From: Plasticicumulans acidivorans
GTDB lineage: Bacteria > Pseudomonadota > Gammaproteobacteria > Competibacterales > Competibacteraceae
Direction of reading: 5' to 3'
Assembly: GCF_003182095.1 (NCBI RefSeq)
Contig: NZ_QGTJ01000012.1
Span: forward strand, 1 to 64,000
DNA: 64,000 nt
The notes beneath the pieces are model-generated. The model had not been told where the DNA came from and did no database searches. It worked only from the letters and a program-made list of their open reading frames with translations. Below are positions 25,636 to 36,127 of the stretch, in pieces (position 1 is the first letter of the stretch; each line of letters begins with the position of its first letter). The position numbers and the translations under genes are program-made.

Positions 25636-25675
25636 ACTAGGTAGTGATAGTCCTAACTAGATAGTAATAGTCCTA
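25636..25675. repeat. Two tandem 20-bp repeats in divergent amrB/amrS promoter
   Basis: ACTAGGTAGTGATAGTCCTA followed directly by ACTAGATAGTAATAGTCCTA (two G/A differences). The AT-rich repeats sit in the 141-bp gap between the divergent genes. On the minus strand they overlap a possible promoter (TTAGGA, 16 nt, TAGAAT). They look like tandem operator sites for one regulator, unidentified. Confidence 0.65.
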
Positions 25676-25706
25676 AAAAAAGGCGTGGCAGGAGGGGCTT
25701 TCAGCG

Positions 25707-26795
25707 ATGTCGGCACAAGCTTTTACCTTGTCCCACCCCGCGCGTTACTGGCATGCCCTGGCGGACGGGCGGCTGCAGTGCGATCTATGTCCGCGCTACT
25801 GTCACCTGCATGAAGGTTCTCGCGGACTGTGTTTCGTGCGTATGCGCGAGGGCGACGCGATCGTGCTCGATACGTATGGCCGCTCGTCGGGGTTCTGTGT
25901 CGATCCGATCGAAAAGAAGCCGCTGAACCACTTTCTGCCGGGGACGCCGGTGCTGTCGTTCGGTACCGCAGGCTGCAACCTGGCCTGCAAGTTCTGTCAG
26001 AACTGGGATATTTCCCGGTCGCGGGATACCGACCGGCTGGCGGCCCATGCCGGCCCGGAGGATATCGCCGCCACGGCGCAGCGGCTCGGCTGTCGCAGCG
26101 TGGCTTACACCTACAACGACCCGGTGATCTTTCTCGAATACGCCGTTGACGTTGCCGCGGCGTGCCATGCGCGCGGCCTGCGCAATGTTGCCGTCACGGC
26201 CGGCTACATCTGTGCCGAGCCGCGCGTGGAATTCTTCGCGGCGATGGATGCGGCGAACGTCGATCTGAAGGCGTTTACCGAGGATTTTTACCACCGGGTC
26301 TGTGGTGGTCATCTGCAGGCCGTGCTGGAGACCCTCGAATACCTGCATCACGAGACCTCGGTGTGGCTGGAAATCACGACCCTGCTGATTCCCGGTTACA
26401 ACGACAGCGATGCCGAAGTGGAGCAGCTGAGTGGCTGGATCGCCGGGCATCTCGGTGCCGACGTGCCGCTGCATTTCACGGCGTTCCATCCCGACTGGAA
26501 ATTCGATCAGGTGCCGGCAACGCCTGCCGCGACCCTGCGCCGTGCCCGCGGTATCGCCCGGCGTCAGGGCCTGCATCATGTTTATACCGGCAACGTGCAC
26601 GATGTGGAGGGCGGCAGTACGTATTGCGCCGGTTGCGGTGAATGCCTGATCGAACGTGACGTTTACCGCCTCGGCCGCTGGCGGCTGGATGAGCAGGGAT
26701 GCTGTCTGAATTGCGGCCGGCGTTTGCCGGGTGTGTTCGAGGCGCACCCGGGAGACTGGGGCTCCCGGCGCCTGCCGGTGGCCTGCGGCCAGTGA
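25707..26795 (+). CDS. amrS: AmmeMemoRadiSam system radical SAM enzyme
   Basis: A 362-residue radical SAM protein of the AmrS/PflA-like group. The SAM-cluster motif is CNLACKFCQNW near residue 90. An N-terminal CDLCPRYCHL and C-terminal CAGCGECL and CLNCGRR add further possible metal sites. Glycyl-radical activating enzymes are its relatives, but its substrate is unknown. It is divergent from amrB-amrA across a repeat-bearing promoter. Confidence 0.94.
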   Translation: MSAQAFTLSHPARYWHALADGRLQCDLCPRYCHLHEGSRGLCFVRMREGDAIVLDTYGRSSGFCVDPIEKKPLNHFLPGTPVLSFGTAGCNLACKFCQNWDISRSRDTDRLAAHAGPEDIAATAQRLGCRSVAYTYNDPVIFLEYAVDVAAACHARGLRNVAVTAGYICAEPRVEFFAAMDAANVDLKAFTEDFYHRVCGGHLQAVLETLEYLHHETSVWLEITTLLIPGYNDSDAEVEQLSGWIAGHLGADVPLHFTAFHPDWKFDQVPATPAATLRRARGIARRQGLHHVYTGNVHDVEGGSTYCAGCGECLIERDVYRLGRWRLDEQGCCLNCGRRLPGVFEAHPGDWGSRRLPVACGQ

Positions 26796-26862
26796 GCCCG
26801 GCGGTGGCGGTCGGGCGTGCGCTGCGGCATGCTCGGCCGCAACGCACGATACGGCCGAGGCC

Positions 26863-27705
26863 ATGCTCAGTTATCGCCACGAGTTCCACGCCGGCAATTT
26901 CGCCGATTGTTTCAAGCACACGCTGCTGCTGCAGTTGCTCGAAGGGCTGAGGCACAAGGAAAAACCCTTCTGCGTGCTCGACACCCACGCCGGTCGCGGC
27001 ACTTATGGGCTGGACAGCGCAGCGGCACGAAAAACCGCTGAATATCAGTCAGGTATCGCGCGCCTGTGGGCGGCCGAGTCGCTGGGGCCGGAGTTGGCGG
27101 CGTATCGCCAGGCGGTCGTGAGCCTCAATAGCGGAGGAGGGCTGCGGGTCTATCCGGGCTCTCCTTGGCTCGCACACGCGCGGCTGCGCGGGCAGGATCG
27201 CCTGCTGCTGTGCGAGCTGCATCCGGGCGACTATCCGCCTTTGAAGCAGCTGTTCAGTCATGATCACCGCGTGGCCGTGCATCAGCGCGACGGTTACGAA
27301 GCCGTCGGCGCTTTCTTGCCGCCGCCGGAGCGCCGCGGCCTGCTGTTCATGGACCCGGCTTTCGAGGATCGGCACGAATTCGACCATCTGCTCGACACCC
27401 TGCAGCGGGTGCACCGGCACTGGCGCGAAGGCATTGTCGCAATCTGGTATCCGATCATCGATCGCGAGCCGTCGGCGCGTTTTCTGCGGCGGGCGGCTGC
27501 GACCGGCATACCGGGGCTGCTGTGCGTCGAGCTGGGCCTCGCGGCCTATGACACGCCGCTCGGCATGAAGGGCTGCGGCATGCTGCTGAAGAATCCGCCG
27601 TATCAAGTGGATGAAGCGCTGGCGCGCTGGCTGCCCGAGCTGCTTGCCCTGCTCGGCGCCGGCGCGGCTGGCAATACACGTATCGAATGGTTAACCGCGG
27701 CCTGA
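26863..27705 (+). CDS. rlmJ: 23S rRNA (adenine2030-N6)-methyltransferase RlmJ
   Basis: A 280-residue methyltransferase that modifies A2030 of 23S rRNA. It has the hallmark N-terminus MLSYRHEFHAGNFADCFKH, LDTHAGRGTYGLD and the catalytic-loop LFMDPAFEDRHEF (DPPY-like). The length equals the family norm. The ATG at 26863 is chosen; the upstream open frame lacks similarity. Confidence 0.94.
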   Translation: MLSYRHEFHAGNFADCFKHTLLLQLLEGLRHKEKPFCVLDTHAGRGTYGLDSAAARKTAEYQSGIARLWAAESLGPELAAYRQAVVSLNSGGGLRVYPGSPWLAHARLRGQDRLLLCELHPGDYPPLKQLFSHDHRVAVHQRDGYEAVGAFLPPPERRGLLFMDPAFEDRHEFDHLLDTLQRVHRHWREGIVAIWYPIIDREPSARFLRRAAATGIPGLLCVELGLAAYDTPLGMKGCGMLLKNPPYQVDEALARWLPELLALLGAGAAGNTRIEWLTAA

Positions 27706-27752
27706 GATCGGCGCCGCGCTGCTTCGGTTTGGCACAGGGAGGAAATGACTGC

Positions 27753-28601
27753 ATGCCGATGTACCCGTTGATTGATGCCGAGGCACTGAGTACCTGTCTG
27801 GAGGAGCCCTCGTGGATCCTCGTCGACTGCCGCTTCACGCTCACCGACCCGCCGGCCGGGCGCAGTGCCTGGGCTGCCGGCCATATCCCGGGCGCGCGCT
27901 ACGCCGATCTCGATGCTGATCTGTCATCGCCGATCCGGCCCGACAGCGGACGCCACCCGCTGCCTGACCCGCAACACTTTGCAGCGACTCTCGGGCGCTG
28001 GGGCGTGACACCGCACAGCACGGTCATCGCCTACGATGCCGGCAACAGTGCGATGGCCGCTTCGCGCCTGTGGTGGCTGTTGCGCTGGGTGGGGCACGAG
28101 CGGGTCGCCGTGCTCGATGGTGGTTTGGCCGAGTGGCAGCGCCGCGGTCTGCCGCTGAGCACGGAACCGGTGTCTGCCGAGGATGCCGGCGCGTATCCAC
28201 TGCAGCTCAGCGATGAGCTCTGGCTGGACGCGGCCGCCGTGCAGCAGGCGCTGGAGGCGGGCGACTGCCTGATCGATGCGCGGGCGCCGGCTCGCTTCAG
28301 CGGTGAGGTCGAGCCCGTCGACCCGGTCGCCGGACATATCCCGGGCGCGGTCAATCTGCCGCTCGAAGGCAATCTGGACGCCGCGGGGTGTTTCCTGCCA
28401 CCGGCAGTTCTACGCGAGCGTTTTCTCACCGCGCTGGCCGGGCGCGGCGCAGAGCGCGCGATCCACAGCTGCGGCTCGGGCGTTACCGCCTGCCACAACC
28501 TGCTGGCGATGGAAGCGGCGGGCTTGACGGGATCGCGGCTCTACGCGGGCTCATGGAGTGAATGGATTCGTGACCCGAACCGGCCGGTGACGCGTGGCTG
28601 A
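27753..28601 (+). CDS. sseA: Thiosulfate/3-mercaptopyruvate sulfurtransferase (SseA-like)
   Basis: A 282-residue protein with tandem rhodanese domains: the inactive N-terminal one (WAAGHIPGARYADLD) and the catalytic C-terminal one with HSCGSGVTAC, whose cysteine in CGSGVTA is the persulfide nucleophile of the mercaptopyruvate-type loop. It transfers sulfur from 3-mercaptopyruvate or thiosulfate to acceptors. The start at 27753 follows a GGGAGGAA site. Confidence 0.92.
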   Translation: MPMYPLIDAEALSTCLEEPSWILVDCRFTLTDPPAGRSAWAAGHIPGARYADLDADLSSPIRPDSGRHPLPDPQHFAATLGRWGVTPHSTVIAYDAGNSAMAASRLWWLLRWVGHERVAVLDGGLAEWQRRGLPLSTEPVSAEDAGAYPLQLSDELWLDAAAVQQALEAGDCLIDARAPARFSGEVEPVDPVAGHIPGAVNLPLEGNLDAAGCFLPPAVLRERFLTALAGRGAERAIHSCGSGVTACHNLLAMEAAGLTGSRLYAGSWSEWIRDPNRPVTRG

Positions 28602-28744
28602 GGCGGGGCGTACCTGCCCATTCCACCTAAGATGATGCGGATGCCCGTCCCGGCGGCGTCGTGACGACGCGCGCATCAGGGCATTCGCTGTCATGACGGT
28701 ATTCGACGCACAGTGCTTTTCATGGACTCTGGAGAACTGAACCG

Positions 28745-29452
28745 ATGCGCCCAAGCTTCGTGAAAACGGGAACCTCCCTCGCTCTGCTGGCCTCGCTCGG
28801 CCTGCTGATGACCGGCTGCGTGCAGCCGGCATCCGTCGCACCGCCGGCCGGTACGGTCAGTGCGTGCGGTTACGTCAATACTGCGGAAAGCAACAATACC
28901 GGCACCGGCCTGCTGGTCGGCGCGCTGGCCGGCGCCGCCCTCGGCGCAGCGACCGGTCACAGCCATGGCAAGCGCGCGGCGATCGGTGCGGCCGGTGGTG
29001 CGCTGGTCGGCGGTGCGATCGGTGCCTACATGGACCAGAAAGAACAGGCGTTGCGCCAGCAGCTGGCCGGCTCGGGCGTGCTGGTTGCCCGCTCCGGCAA
29101 TCTGGTCATCCTGACCTTCCCGGAAGGCATCACCTTCCCGGTCGGCAAGTCGACACTGGCCGGCGGTGCGCGTCAGTCACTGGACCGCATTGCGCCGACG
29201 CTGGCTTCCTCCGACCGTGCGCGCATCGGCGTCTGCGGCCACACTGACAGCACCGGCTCGCGCAGCTTCAATGAGCAGCTCGGCCTCAATCGCGCCCGCG
29301 CGGTGGCAGACGAGCTGATGCGGGCCGGCGTGCCGGGCTATCGCATCGACGTGCGCGGTTTTGCCGACGACATGCCGATTGCGAGCAACGCCACTGCCGC
29401 TGGACGGGCACAGAACCGTCGCGTCGAGATCGTGCTGGTGCCGACCTCGTGA
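28745..29452 (+). CDS. OmpA-family outer-membrane lipoprotein
   Basis: A 235-residue lipoprotein: signal peptide with lipobox LMTGC (Cys25), a glycine-zipper segment about residues 58-95 (GALAGAALGAATGHSHGKRA region), and a C-terminal OmpA peptidoglycan-binding domain about 118-232 (GHTDSTGSRSFNEQLGLNRA). It anchors outer membrane to peptidoglycan, like YiaD/Pal-type proteins. The 143-nt upstream gap shows nothing recognisable. Confidence 0.9.
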   Translation: MRPSFVKTGTSLALLASLGLLMTGCVQPASVAPPAGTVSACGYVNTAESNNTGTGLLVGALAGAALGAATGHSHGKRAAIGAAGGALVGGAIGAYMDQKEQALRQQLAGSGVLVARSGNLVILTFPEGITFPVGKSTLAGGARQSLDRIAPTLASSDRARIGVCGHTDSTGSRSFNEQLGLNRARAVADELMRAGVPGYRIDVRGFADDMPIASNATAAGRAQNRRVEIVLVPTS

Positions 29453-29471
29453 GCCTGCAAGTCCTGCGCGC

Positions 29472-30224
29472 ATGTGCCTGATCCTCTTTGCCTGGCAGGC
29501 CCATGCGCGCTACCCGCTGGTGGTGGCGGCGAATCGCGATGAGTTTTATGCAAGGCCGGCGGCACGTCTCGCCGAATGGTCCGATCAGCCCGGCCTGTAT
29601 GCCGGGCGCGACCTGCAGGCCGGCGGCACCTGGCTGGGGGTGACTCGGGACGGCCGCTTCGCCGCGCTGACCAACTACCGCGATCCGCAACGCGTGCGCA
29701 CGGAGCGCCCCTCGCGCGGTGCGCTGGTCAGCGATTTTCTGCGCGCGCCGCTGCGCCCGGCGGAATACTGCGCCGAACTGGCCATGCGGGGAGGCGACTA
29801 CAACGGCTTCAATCTGCTGGTCGGCGATCGCGACGAGCTGTGGTGCTTTTCCAACTTCGGCGATGGTGCAACGCCGGTGAAGCCGGGCATCCACGGCCTG
29901 TCCAACCATCTGCTCGATACGCCCTGGCCGAAAGTGCACCGCGGCCGGACGCGCTTTGCCGAGCTGCTGGCCGCCGATGAACCCGACGAGCGCGCCTTGT
30001 TCGCGCTGCTCGGCGAGCGCCAGGTCGCCACCGATGCCGAGCTGCCGGCAACCGGCATCAGCCTTGAGTGGGAACGTGCGCTGTCGCCGCTGTTCATCAC
30101 CATGCCGGAATACGGCACCCGCTGCTCGACCGTATTGCTGCGCGATCGCGACGGTGATGGCCGCCTGATTGAACTTGACGCGCGCAGCGGTGACGAAGTG
30201 CGCCTGGAGCTCAGCGCCGCCTGA
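29472..30224 (+). CDS. NRDE (TANGO2-like) family protein
   Basis: A 250-residue protein with the family's start MCLILFAWQAH and the eponymous ANRDEFY. NRDE proteins have an Ntn-hydrolase-like N-terminal cysteine; the eukaryotic relative TANGO2 is linked to haem or lipid handling, but bacterial function is unclear. The start at 29472 is set by the conserved MC; the longer frame from 29361 overlaps the lipoprotein gene. Confidence 0.9.
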   Translation: MCLILFAWQAHARYPLVVAANRDEFYARPAARLAEWSDQPGLYAGRDLQAGGTWLGVTRDGRFAALTNYRDPQRVRTERPSRGALVSDFLRAPLRPAEYCAELAMRGGDYNGFNLLVGDRDELWCFSNFGDGATPVKPGIHGLSNHLLDTPWPKVHRGRTRFAELLAADEPDERALFALLGERQVATDAELPATGISLEWERALSPLFITMPEYGTRCSTVLLRDRDGDGRLIELDARSGDEVRLELSAA

Positions 30225-30262
30225 GGCGCGCTTGCCAAGGTCCGCACGGCTGCGGAAACTAA

Positions 30263-31412
<1,150 letters not shown>

Positions 31413-31471
31413 GCCGCCCCCTTGTCGGGGCGTACCGCAAGCCCGTTTCCGATCCTCCAGAGGAAAACCTA

Positions 31472-31807
31472 ATGAGCTTTTTCATCGCCGATGCCATGGC
31501 CCAGACCGCTGCCGCTGCCGAAGGGCCGATGGGAGCCGTCGGACAGTTCCTGCCGCTGATCGTCATCATGGTGGCCTTCTACTTCATCCTGCTGCGGCCG
31601 CAGCAGAAGCGGGCGAAAGAGCATAAGACGATGCTCGAAGCGCTGAAGAAGGGCGATGAGGTCGTTACCGGCGGCGGCGTCATCGGCCGCGTCATCGAAG
31701 TCGGCGAGAACTTCGTCGCCGTCGAGGTCGCCGACGGCGTGCAGGTCAAGGTACAGCGTGGCGCCATCAGTTCGCTGCTGCCGAAGGGCACCGTCAAGGG
31801 CCTCTGA
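31472..31807 (+). CDS. yajC: Preprotein translocase auxiliary subunit YajC
   Basis: A 111-residue inner-membrane protein with one transmembrane helix (about 20-42, QFLPLIVIMVAFYFILLRPQ) followed by the conserved cytosolic KKGDEVVTGGGVIGRV. It associates with SecDF. An AGAGGAAA ribosome site precedes it. It is followed by secD. Confidence 0.96.
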   Translation: MSFFIADAMAQTAAAAEGPMGAVGQFLPLIVIMVAFYFILLRPQQKRAKEHKTMLEALKKGDEVVTGGGVIGRVIEVGENFVAVEVADGVQVKVQRGAISSLLPKGTVKGL

Positions 31808-31850
31808 ATTTCGCTGATCGTTCGCTTGATCCGGCCGGGAGTCGCCGACC

Positions 31851-33698
31851 ATGAACCAGTTCGCCTGGTGGAAAAACCTGCTGATTGCGCTGGCTTGCGT
31901 GATTGGCGTGCTCTACGCGCTGCCCAATCTGTACGGTGAAGACCCTGCGGTGCAGATTTCGGCGACGCGTTCGGCGAATGTCGATACGGCGCTGCTCGGC
32001 CGTGTGCAGACCGAACTCGACAACGCTGGTCTCAAACCGAAAGCGGCGGAGCTTGCCAATGGCCGCCTGCTGGTGCGCTTCACCGATACCGACGAGCAGC
32101 TCAAGGCGGCTGACCGCGTCGGTCAGTTGCTCGGCAACGACTACGTCGTCGCGCTCAATCTGGCGCCGAGCACGCCGGCCTGGCTGCGCAGCCTGGATGC
32201 CGCGCCGATGTTCCTCGGCCTGGATCTGCGCGGCGGCGTGCACTTCCTGATGGAAGTCGACATGAAGGCCGTCATTCACCAGCTCGAAGAGCGCTATGCC
32301 GAGGACGTGCGCACGCTGCTGCGCAGCGAAAAAGTCCGCTACGCCGCTGTCGGGCGCAGTAATGGCGGCATCAAGGTGAAGTTCCGCGAGGCGGCGGACA
32401 AAACGGCTGCGGAAGCCGTGATCCGCGACAAGCTGCAGGCCCTGGTGCCCGTCGCCGACGACGATCCGCTCGAACTGAGCTTCACTTTCAGTGAGCGCGA
32501 GATCAACGAGAAGAAACAGTTCGCGCTGGCGCAGAACATCACCACGCTGCGCAACCGCGTCAATGAACTGGGCGTGGCCGAGCCGGTGATCCAGCAGCAG
32601 GGTGACTCGCGCATCGTCGTGCAGTTGCCGGGCGTGCAGGATACCGCCCGAGCCAAGGAGATCCTCGGCGCAACGGCGACGCTGGAATTCCGCCTGGTCG
32701 ACGAAACCGGCAACGTTGCCGCGGCGGCGCAGGGCCAGGTGCCGGTCAACGACAAGCTCTACCACGAACGCAACGGCCGGCCGATCCTGCTGGAGCGGCG
32801 CGTGATTCTCACCGGTGACTACATCACCGACGCTTCGTCCGGCATCGACCAGCAGTCCGGCGGTTCCGCGGTGTACATCAACCTCGATGGCAAGGGCGCG
32901 AACCGTATGGAGGACGCCACCAAGGACGCCATCGGCAAGCTGATGGCGGTGGTGTACATCGAGAACAAGACCGAAACCAAGATGGTCGACGGGCAGGCGC
33001 AGAAGGTCAGCTCGACCGTTGAGGAAGTCATCAACGTCGCCCGCATCCGCGATCGTCTCGGTGCGCGTTTCCAGATCACCGGCCTCGACAATCCGCAGGA
33101 AGCCCGCAACCTGGCGCTGCTGCTGCGCGCCGGCGCCCTGGCGGCGCCGATCCAGATCGTCGAGGAGCGCACCGTCGGTCCGAGCGCCGGTAAGGAAAAC
33201 ATCGAGCAGGGTTTCAATTCCTCGATCGTCGGCTTCATCGTCGTCGCGCTGTTCATGATCATTTCCTACCGCGTCTGCGGCGCGATCTCGGCGATCGCGC
33301 TGGCAGTCAACGTGGTGCTGATCGTCGCGGCGCTGTCGCTGTTGCAGGCGACGCTGACGCTGCCCGGCATCGCTGGCATCGTGCTGACGATGGGCATGGC
33401 GGTCGACGCCAACGTGCTGATCTACGAACGCCTGCGCGAGGAGCTGCGGCTCGGCCTGTCGCCGCAGGCGGCGATCCAGGCCGGCTTCTCACGCGCGTTC
33501 GCGACGATCCTCGATGCCAACGTCACACACCTGATCTCCGGCATCGCGATGTTTGCGCTCGGTTCGGGACCGGTGAAGGGCTTCGCCGTGACGCTGATCA
33601 TCGGCATCCTGACCTCGATGTTCACCGCCGTGACCGTGTCGCGCGCGCTGGTGAACTTCATCTACGGCGGCCGCAAGGTCGAGCGTATTTCGGTGTGA
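31851..33698 (+). CDS. secD: Protein translocase subunit SecD
   Basis: A 615-residue SecD with the first transmembrane helix near 8-28, the GLDLRGGVHFLMEVD motif, a large periplasmic domain and a C-terminal five-helix bundle containing LPGIAGIVLTMGMAVDANVL. With SecF it uses the proton gradient to pull exported proteins. It is 4 nt upstream of secF. Confidence 0.97.
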   Translation: MNQFAWWKNLLIALACVIGVLYALPNLYGEDPAVQISATRSANVDTALLGRVQTELDNAGLKPKAAELANGRLLVRFTDTDEQLKAADRVGQLLGNDYVVALNLAPSTPAWLRSLDAAPMFLGLDLRGGVHFLMEVDMKAVIHQLEERYAEDVRTLLRSEKVRYAAVGRSNGGIKVKFREAADKTAAEAVIRDKLQALVPVADDDPLELSFTFSEREINEKKQFALAQNITTLRNRVNELGVAEPVIQQQGDSRIVVQLPGVQDTARAKEILGATATLEFRLVDETGNVAAAAQGQVPVNDKLYHERNGRPILLERRVILTGDYITDASSGIDQQSGGSAVYINLDGKGANRMEDATKDAIGKLMAVVYIENKTETKMVDGQAQKVSSTVEEVINVARIRDRLGARFQITGLDNPQEARNLALLLRAGALAAPIQIVEERTVGPSAGKENIEQGFNSSIVGFIVVALFMIISYRVCGAISAIALAVNVVLIVAALSLLQATLTLPGIAGIVLTMGMAVDANVLIYERLREELRLGLSPQAAIQAGFSRAFATILDANVTHLISGIAMFALGSGPVKGFAVTLIIGILTSMFTAVTVSRALVNFIYGGRKVERISV

Positions 33699-33702
33699 TC
33701 CC

Positions 33703-34635
33703 ATGCAGCTGATTCCGCACAAGCTCAATCTCCATTTCCTGCGCTACGGCAAGATCTGCATCGGGCTGTCGATCGCGATCCTGATCGGCTGCGTGGTCTC
33801 GCTGGCGATGCGCGGCCTCAACTACGGTCTGGACTTCACCGGCGGCACCGTCATCGAGCTGCGCTATGCCCAGGCGGTCGAAATCCCGCAGGTGCGCGAG
33901 GCGCTGGCCAAGGCCGGTTTTGCCGATGCGCAGACCCAGTACATCGGCTCCGCCTCCGAAGTACTGATCCGCGTTCCGCCGCATGCCGGCGAGAATTCGG
34001 CCGGGCTCAGCAACAAGGTGCTTGAGGCGCTGAGCGCCAATGGCACCGCCCGCCCGGAGGTGCGCAAAGTCGAGTTCGTCGGCCCGCAGGTCGGTGACGA
34101 ACTGGTGCAGAGCGGTTCGCTGGCGATGGTGTTCGCCACGGTCGGCATCCTGATCTACATCGCGATGCGCTTCGAATGGCGCCTCGCCGTCGGCGCGATC
34201 GCGGCGACGGTGCACGACGTGGTGTTCTGTATCGGCGTGTTCTCGGTGTTCCAGATCGAGTTCGATCTGACCTCGCTGGCGGCGCTGCTCGCCGTCATCG
34301 GCTATTCGGTCAACGATACCGTCGTCATCTTCGACCGCATCCGCGAGGACTTCCGCAAGCTGCGCAAGACGCCGGCGGAGGAGGTGATCAACACGGCGAT
34401 CAACGACACGCTGGCGCGCACCATCATGACCAGCATGACCACGCTGCTGGCGGTGGTCGTGCTCTACGTCTGGGGCGGCGGGGCGATCCACAATTTCGCG
34501 CTGATCATGATCATCGGCGTGCTGATCGGTACGTATTCCTCGATCTACATCGCCAGCGCCTCGGCGCTGTACCTCGGCCTCAGCCGTGAGGATCTGCTGC
34601 CCAAAGCCAAGGAAGAGCTCGACGCGATGCCCTGA
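33703..34635 (+). CDS. secF: Protein translocase subunit SecF
   Basis: A 310-residue SecF with six predicted helices, the GLNYGLDFTGGTVIELRY motif and the conserved IGYSVNDTVVIFDRIRE in the C-terminal helices. It pairs with SecD. A terminator follows. Confidence 0.97.
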   Translation: MQLIPHKLNLHFLRYGKICIGLSIAILIGCVVSLAMRGLNYGLDFTGGTVIELRYAQAVEIPQVREALAKAGFADAQTQYIGSASEVLIRVPPHAGENSAGLSNKVLEALSANGTARPEVRKVEFVGPQVGDELVQSGSLAMVFATVGILIYIAMRFEWRLAVGAIAATVHDVVFCIGVFSVFQIEFDLTSLAALLAVIGYSVNDTVVIFDRIREDFRKLRKTPAEEVINTAINDTLARTIMTSMTTLLAVVVLYVWGGGAIHNFALIMIIGVLIGTYSSIYIASASALYLGLSREDLLPKAKEELDAMP

Positions 34636-34662
34636 GCGCCCGCGCAGTGGCGTGAAAAAGCC

Positions 34663-34690
34663 AAGGCCCGGTCAAGCATGACCGGGCCTT
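34663..34690 (+). terminator. Rho-independent-like terminator after secF
   Basis: AAGGCCCGGTC, loop AAGCAT, GACCGGGCCTT, then a short TCC run. The stem is 11 bp. It ends the tgt-yajC-secDF transcript. Confidence 0.75.
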
Positions 34691-34726
34691 TCCATTGGCG
34701 ATCCGGTGGCTCAGCGCGGCGGCGTG

Positions 34727-35071
34727 CTAGCGCATGCCGCGGATTTGCTCCAGCGGGTCGGGCTCGTCTCCCGACAGGTAGACGGTGTGATCGAAGGTGC
34801 TGTCGGGTTCGTGCGCGCTGTCATCGTCGACACCGGAGATGACCAGCTGAGCCCATGCCGCAGCGATGGCCCAGATGGCAACGCCGAGGGCGACGACCCA
34901 GGTCATGACCTCACGCCCGTCGCTGTTCAGGTCACCCTGCAGGCCGATACCGATGCCGACCAGTGCGCTCATCCACACGGTACCGATCGGTGCTGCGCAC
35001 CAGGCGGCGTGGCCGCCGTGGCGGGCGATCGCAATCGGCGGGGCGACGATCGCAAGAAGTCTCTTGTGCAT
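34727..35071 (-). CDS. Small membrane protein, unknown
   Basis: A 114-residue protein with an N-terminal hydrophobic stretch (about 4-36) and a second helix (about 52-72), followed by an acidic hydrophilic tail. The ATG at 35071 has a GGAGGAA site; the longer frame to 35128 is unlikely. I recognise no family. It stands alone, convergent with secF. Confidence 0.6.
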   Translation of the reverse strand: MHKRLLAIVAPPIAIARHGGHAAWCAAPIGTVWMSALVGIGIGLQGDLNSDGREVMTWVVALGVAIWAIAAAWAQLVISGVDDDSAHEPDSTFDHTVYLSGDEPDPLEQIRGMR

Positions 35072-35218
35072 GGTTGTTCCTCCACTCCAATGGCAGGCCA
35101 GTGCTCTGTTTGATGGCACTTGTGGCAAGGCGTTCGCGATGCTCGTGTAATCGCGGATGCTGGAGGAAAGCCTTTAGACCATGCAGCCAGCCCCCGCAAG
35201 GCGGGGACGGCGCTAGGG

Positions 35219-36022
35219 TCAGCGCTGCAGCGCCGGTGTCAGCGTCGGCTGCAGGGTCTGCAGCAGGCCCTTGAATACCTTGGGCGAGCCGGCGACGAGG
35301 TTGCCGGTGCGCAGGTAGTCGGCACCGCCGCTGAAGTCACCGACCAGGCCGCCTGCTTCCTGCACCAGCAGGGCACCGGCCGCCATGTCCCATTCGGCCA
35401 GGCCGATTTCCCAGAAGCCGTCCAGCCGGCCGGCGGCGACGTAGGCGAGATCGAGGGCTGCCGAGCCGGCACGGCGGACTTCGCTGCAGCGTTCGGCGAG
35501 TGCGGCAAAGCCGGCGAGGTAGGCCGGCATGTGCTTGGGCTGGCGGAACGGGAAGCCGGTGCCGAGCAGGGCACCGTCGATGGCGTTCAGCGGTTTGACG
35601 CGGATGCGGCGCTCGTTGAGCAGCGCTCCGTTGCCGCGGCTGGCCATGAACAACTCCTGGCGCAGCACGTCGTAGACCAGGCCGGCTTCCAGACGGCCGC
35701 GCACCTTGAGTGCGATCGACACGGCAAAATGCGGCAGGCCATGCAGGTAGTTGGTGGTGCCGTCGAGCGGGTCGATGACCCACTGGTATTCGGGGTCCAG
35801 CTCGCCCTGGCTGCCGCTTTCCTCGGCAAGAATGGCGTGGTCGGGATAGGTCTTGCGCAGGATCTTGATGATTTCCCGCTCGGCCTGCACGTCGACCTCG
35901 CTGACGAAGTCGTTGCGCGCTTTCTCGTTGATCGTGAGCTGGTCCAGACGATCGAGGTTGCGCAGGATGACCTTTGAAGCGGCCAGAGCCGCACGTTTGG
36001 CAATGGTGAGCGTCGGGTGCAT
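35219..36022 (-). CDS. suhB: Inositol-1-monophosphatase SuhB
   Basis: A 267-residue inositol monophosphatase with the metal motifs EESG at about 67-70, WVIDPLDGTTNYLHG (about 82-96), and AEWDMAAGALLVQEAGG near 211. SuhB also has an RNA-polymerase/Nus role in rRNA transcription. The start at 36022 gives MHPTLTIAKRAAL, matching the family; the extra 21 codons upstream do not. It is divergent from trmJ. Confidence 0.95.
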   Translation of the reverse strand: MHPTLTIAKRAALAASKVILRNLDRLDQLTINEKARNDFVSEVDVQAEREIIKILRKTYPDHAILAEESGSQGELDPEYQWVIDPLDGTTNYLHGLPHFAVSIALKVRGRLEAGLVYDVLRQELFMASRGNGALLNERRIRVKPLNAIDGALLGTGFPFRQPKHMPAYLAGFAALAERCSEVRRAGSAALDLAYVAAGRLDGFWEIGLAEWDMAAGALLVQEAGGLVGDFSGGADYLRTGNLVAGSPKVFKGLLQTLQPTLTPALQR

Positions 36023-36127
36023 GGCGTGTCGGGAAACCGGGTTGGGAAAGATCGTGGCCGGGGCGGCCGCAAGATCGCGTAGCATATCCGATCCGCCCGC
36101 CAGCGTCGCCGCTCATCACACCTGCGC

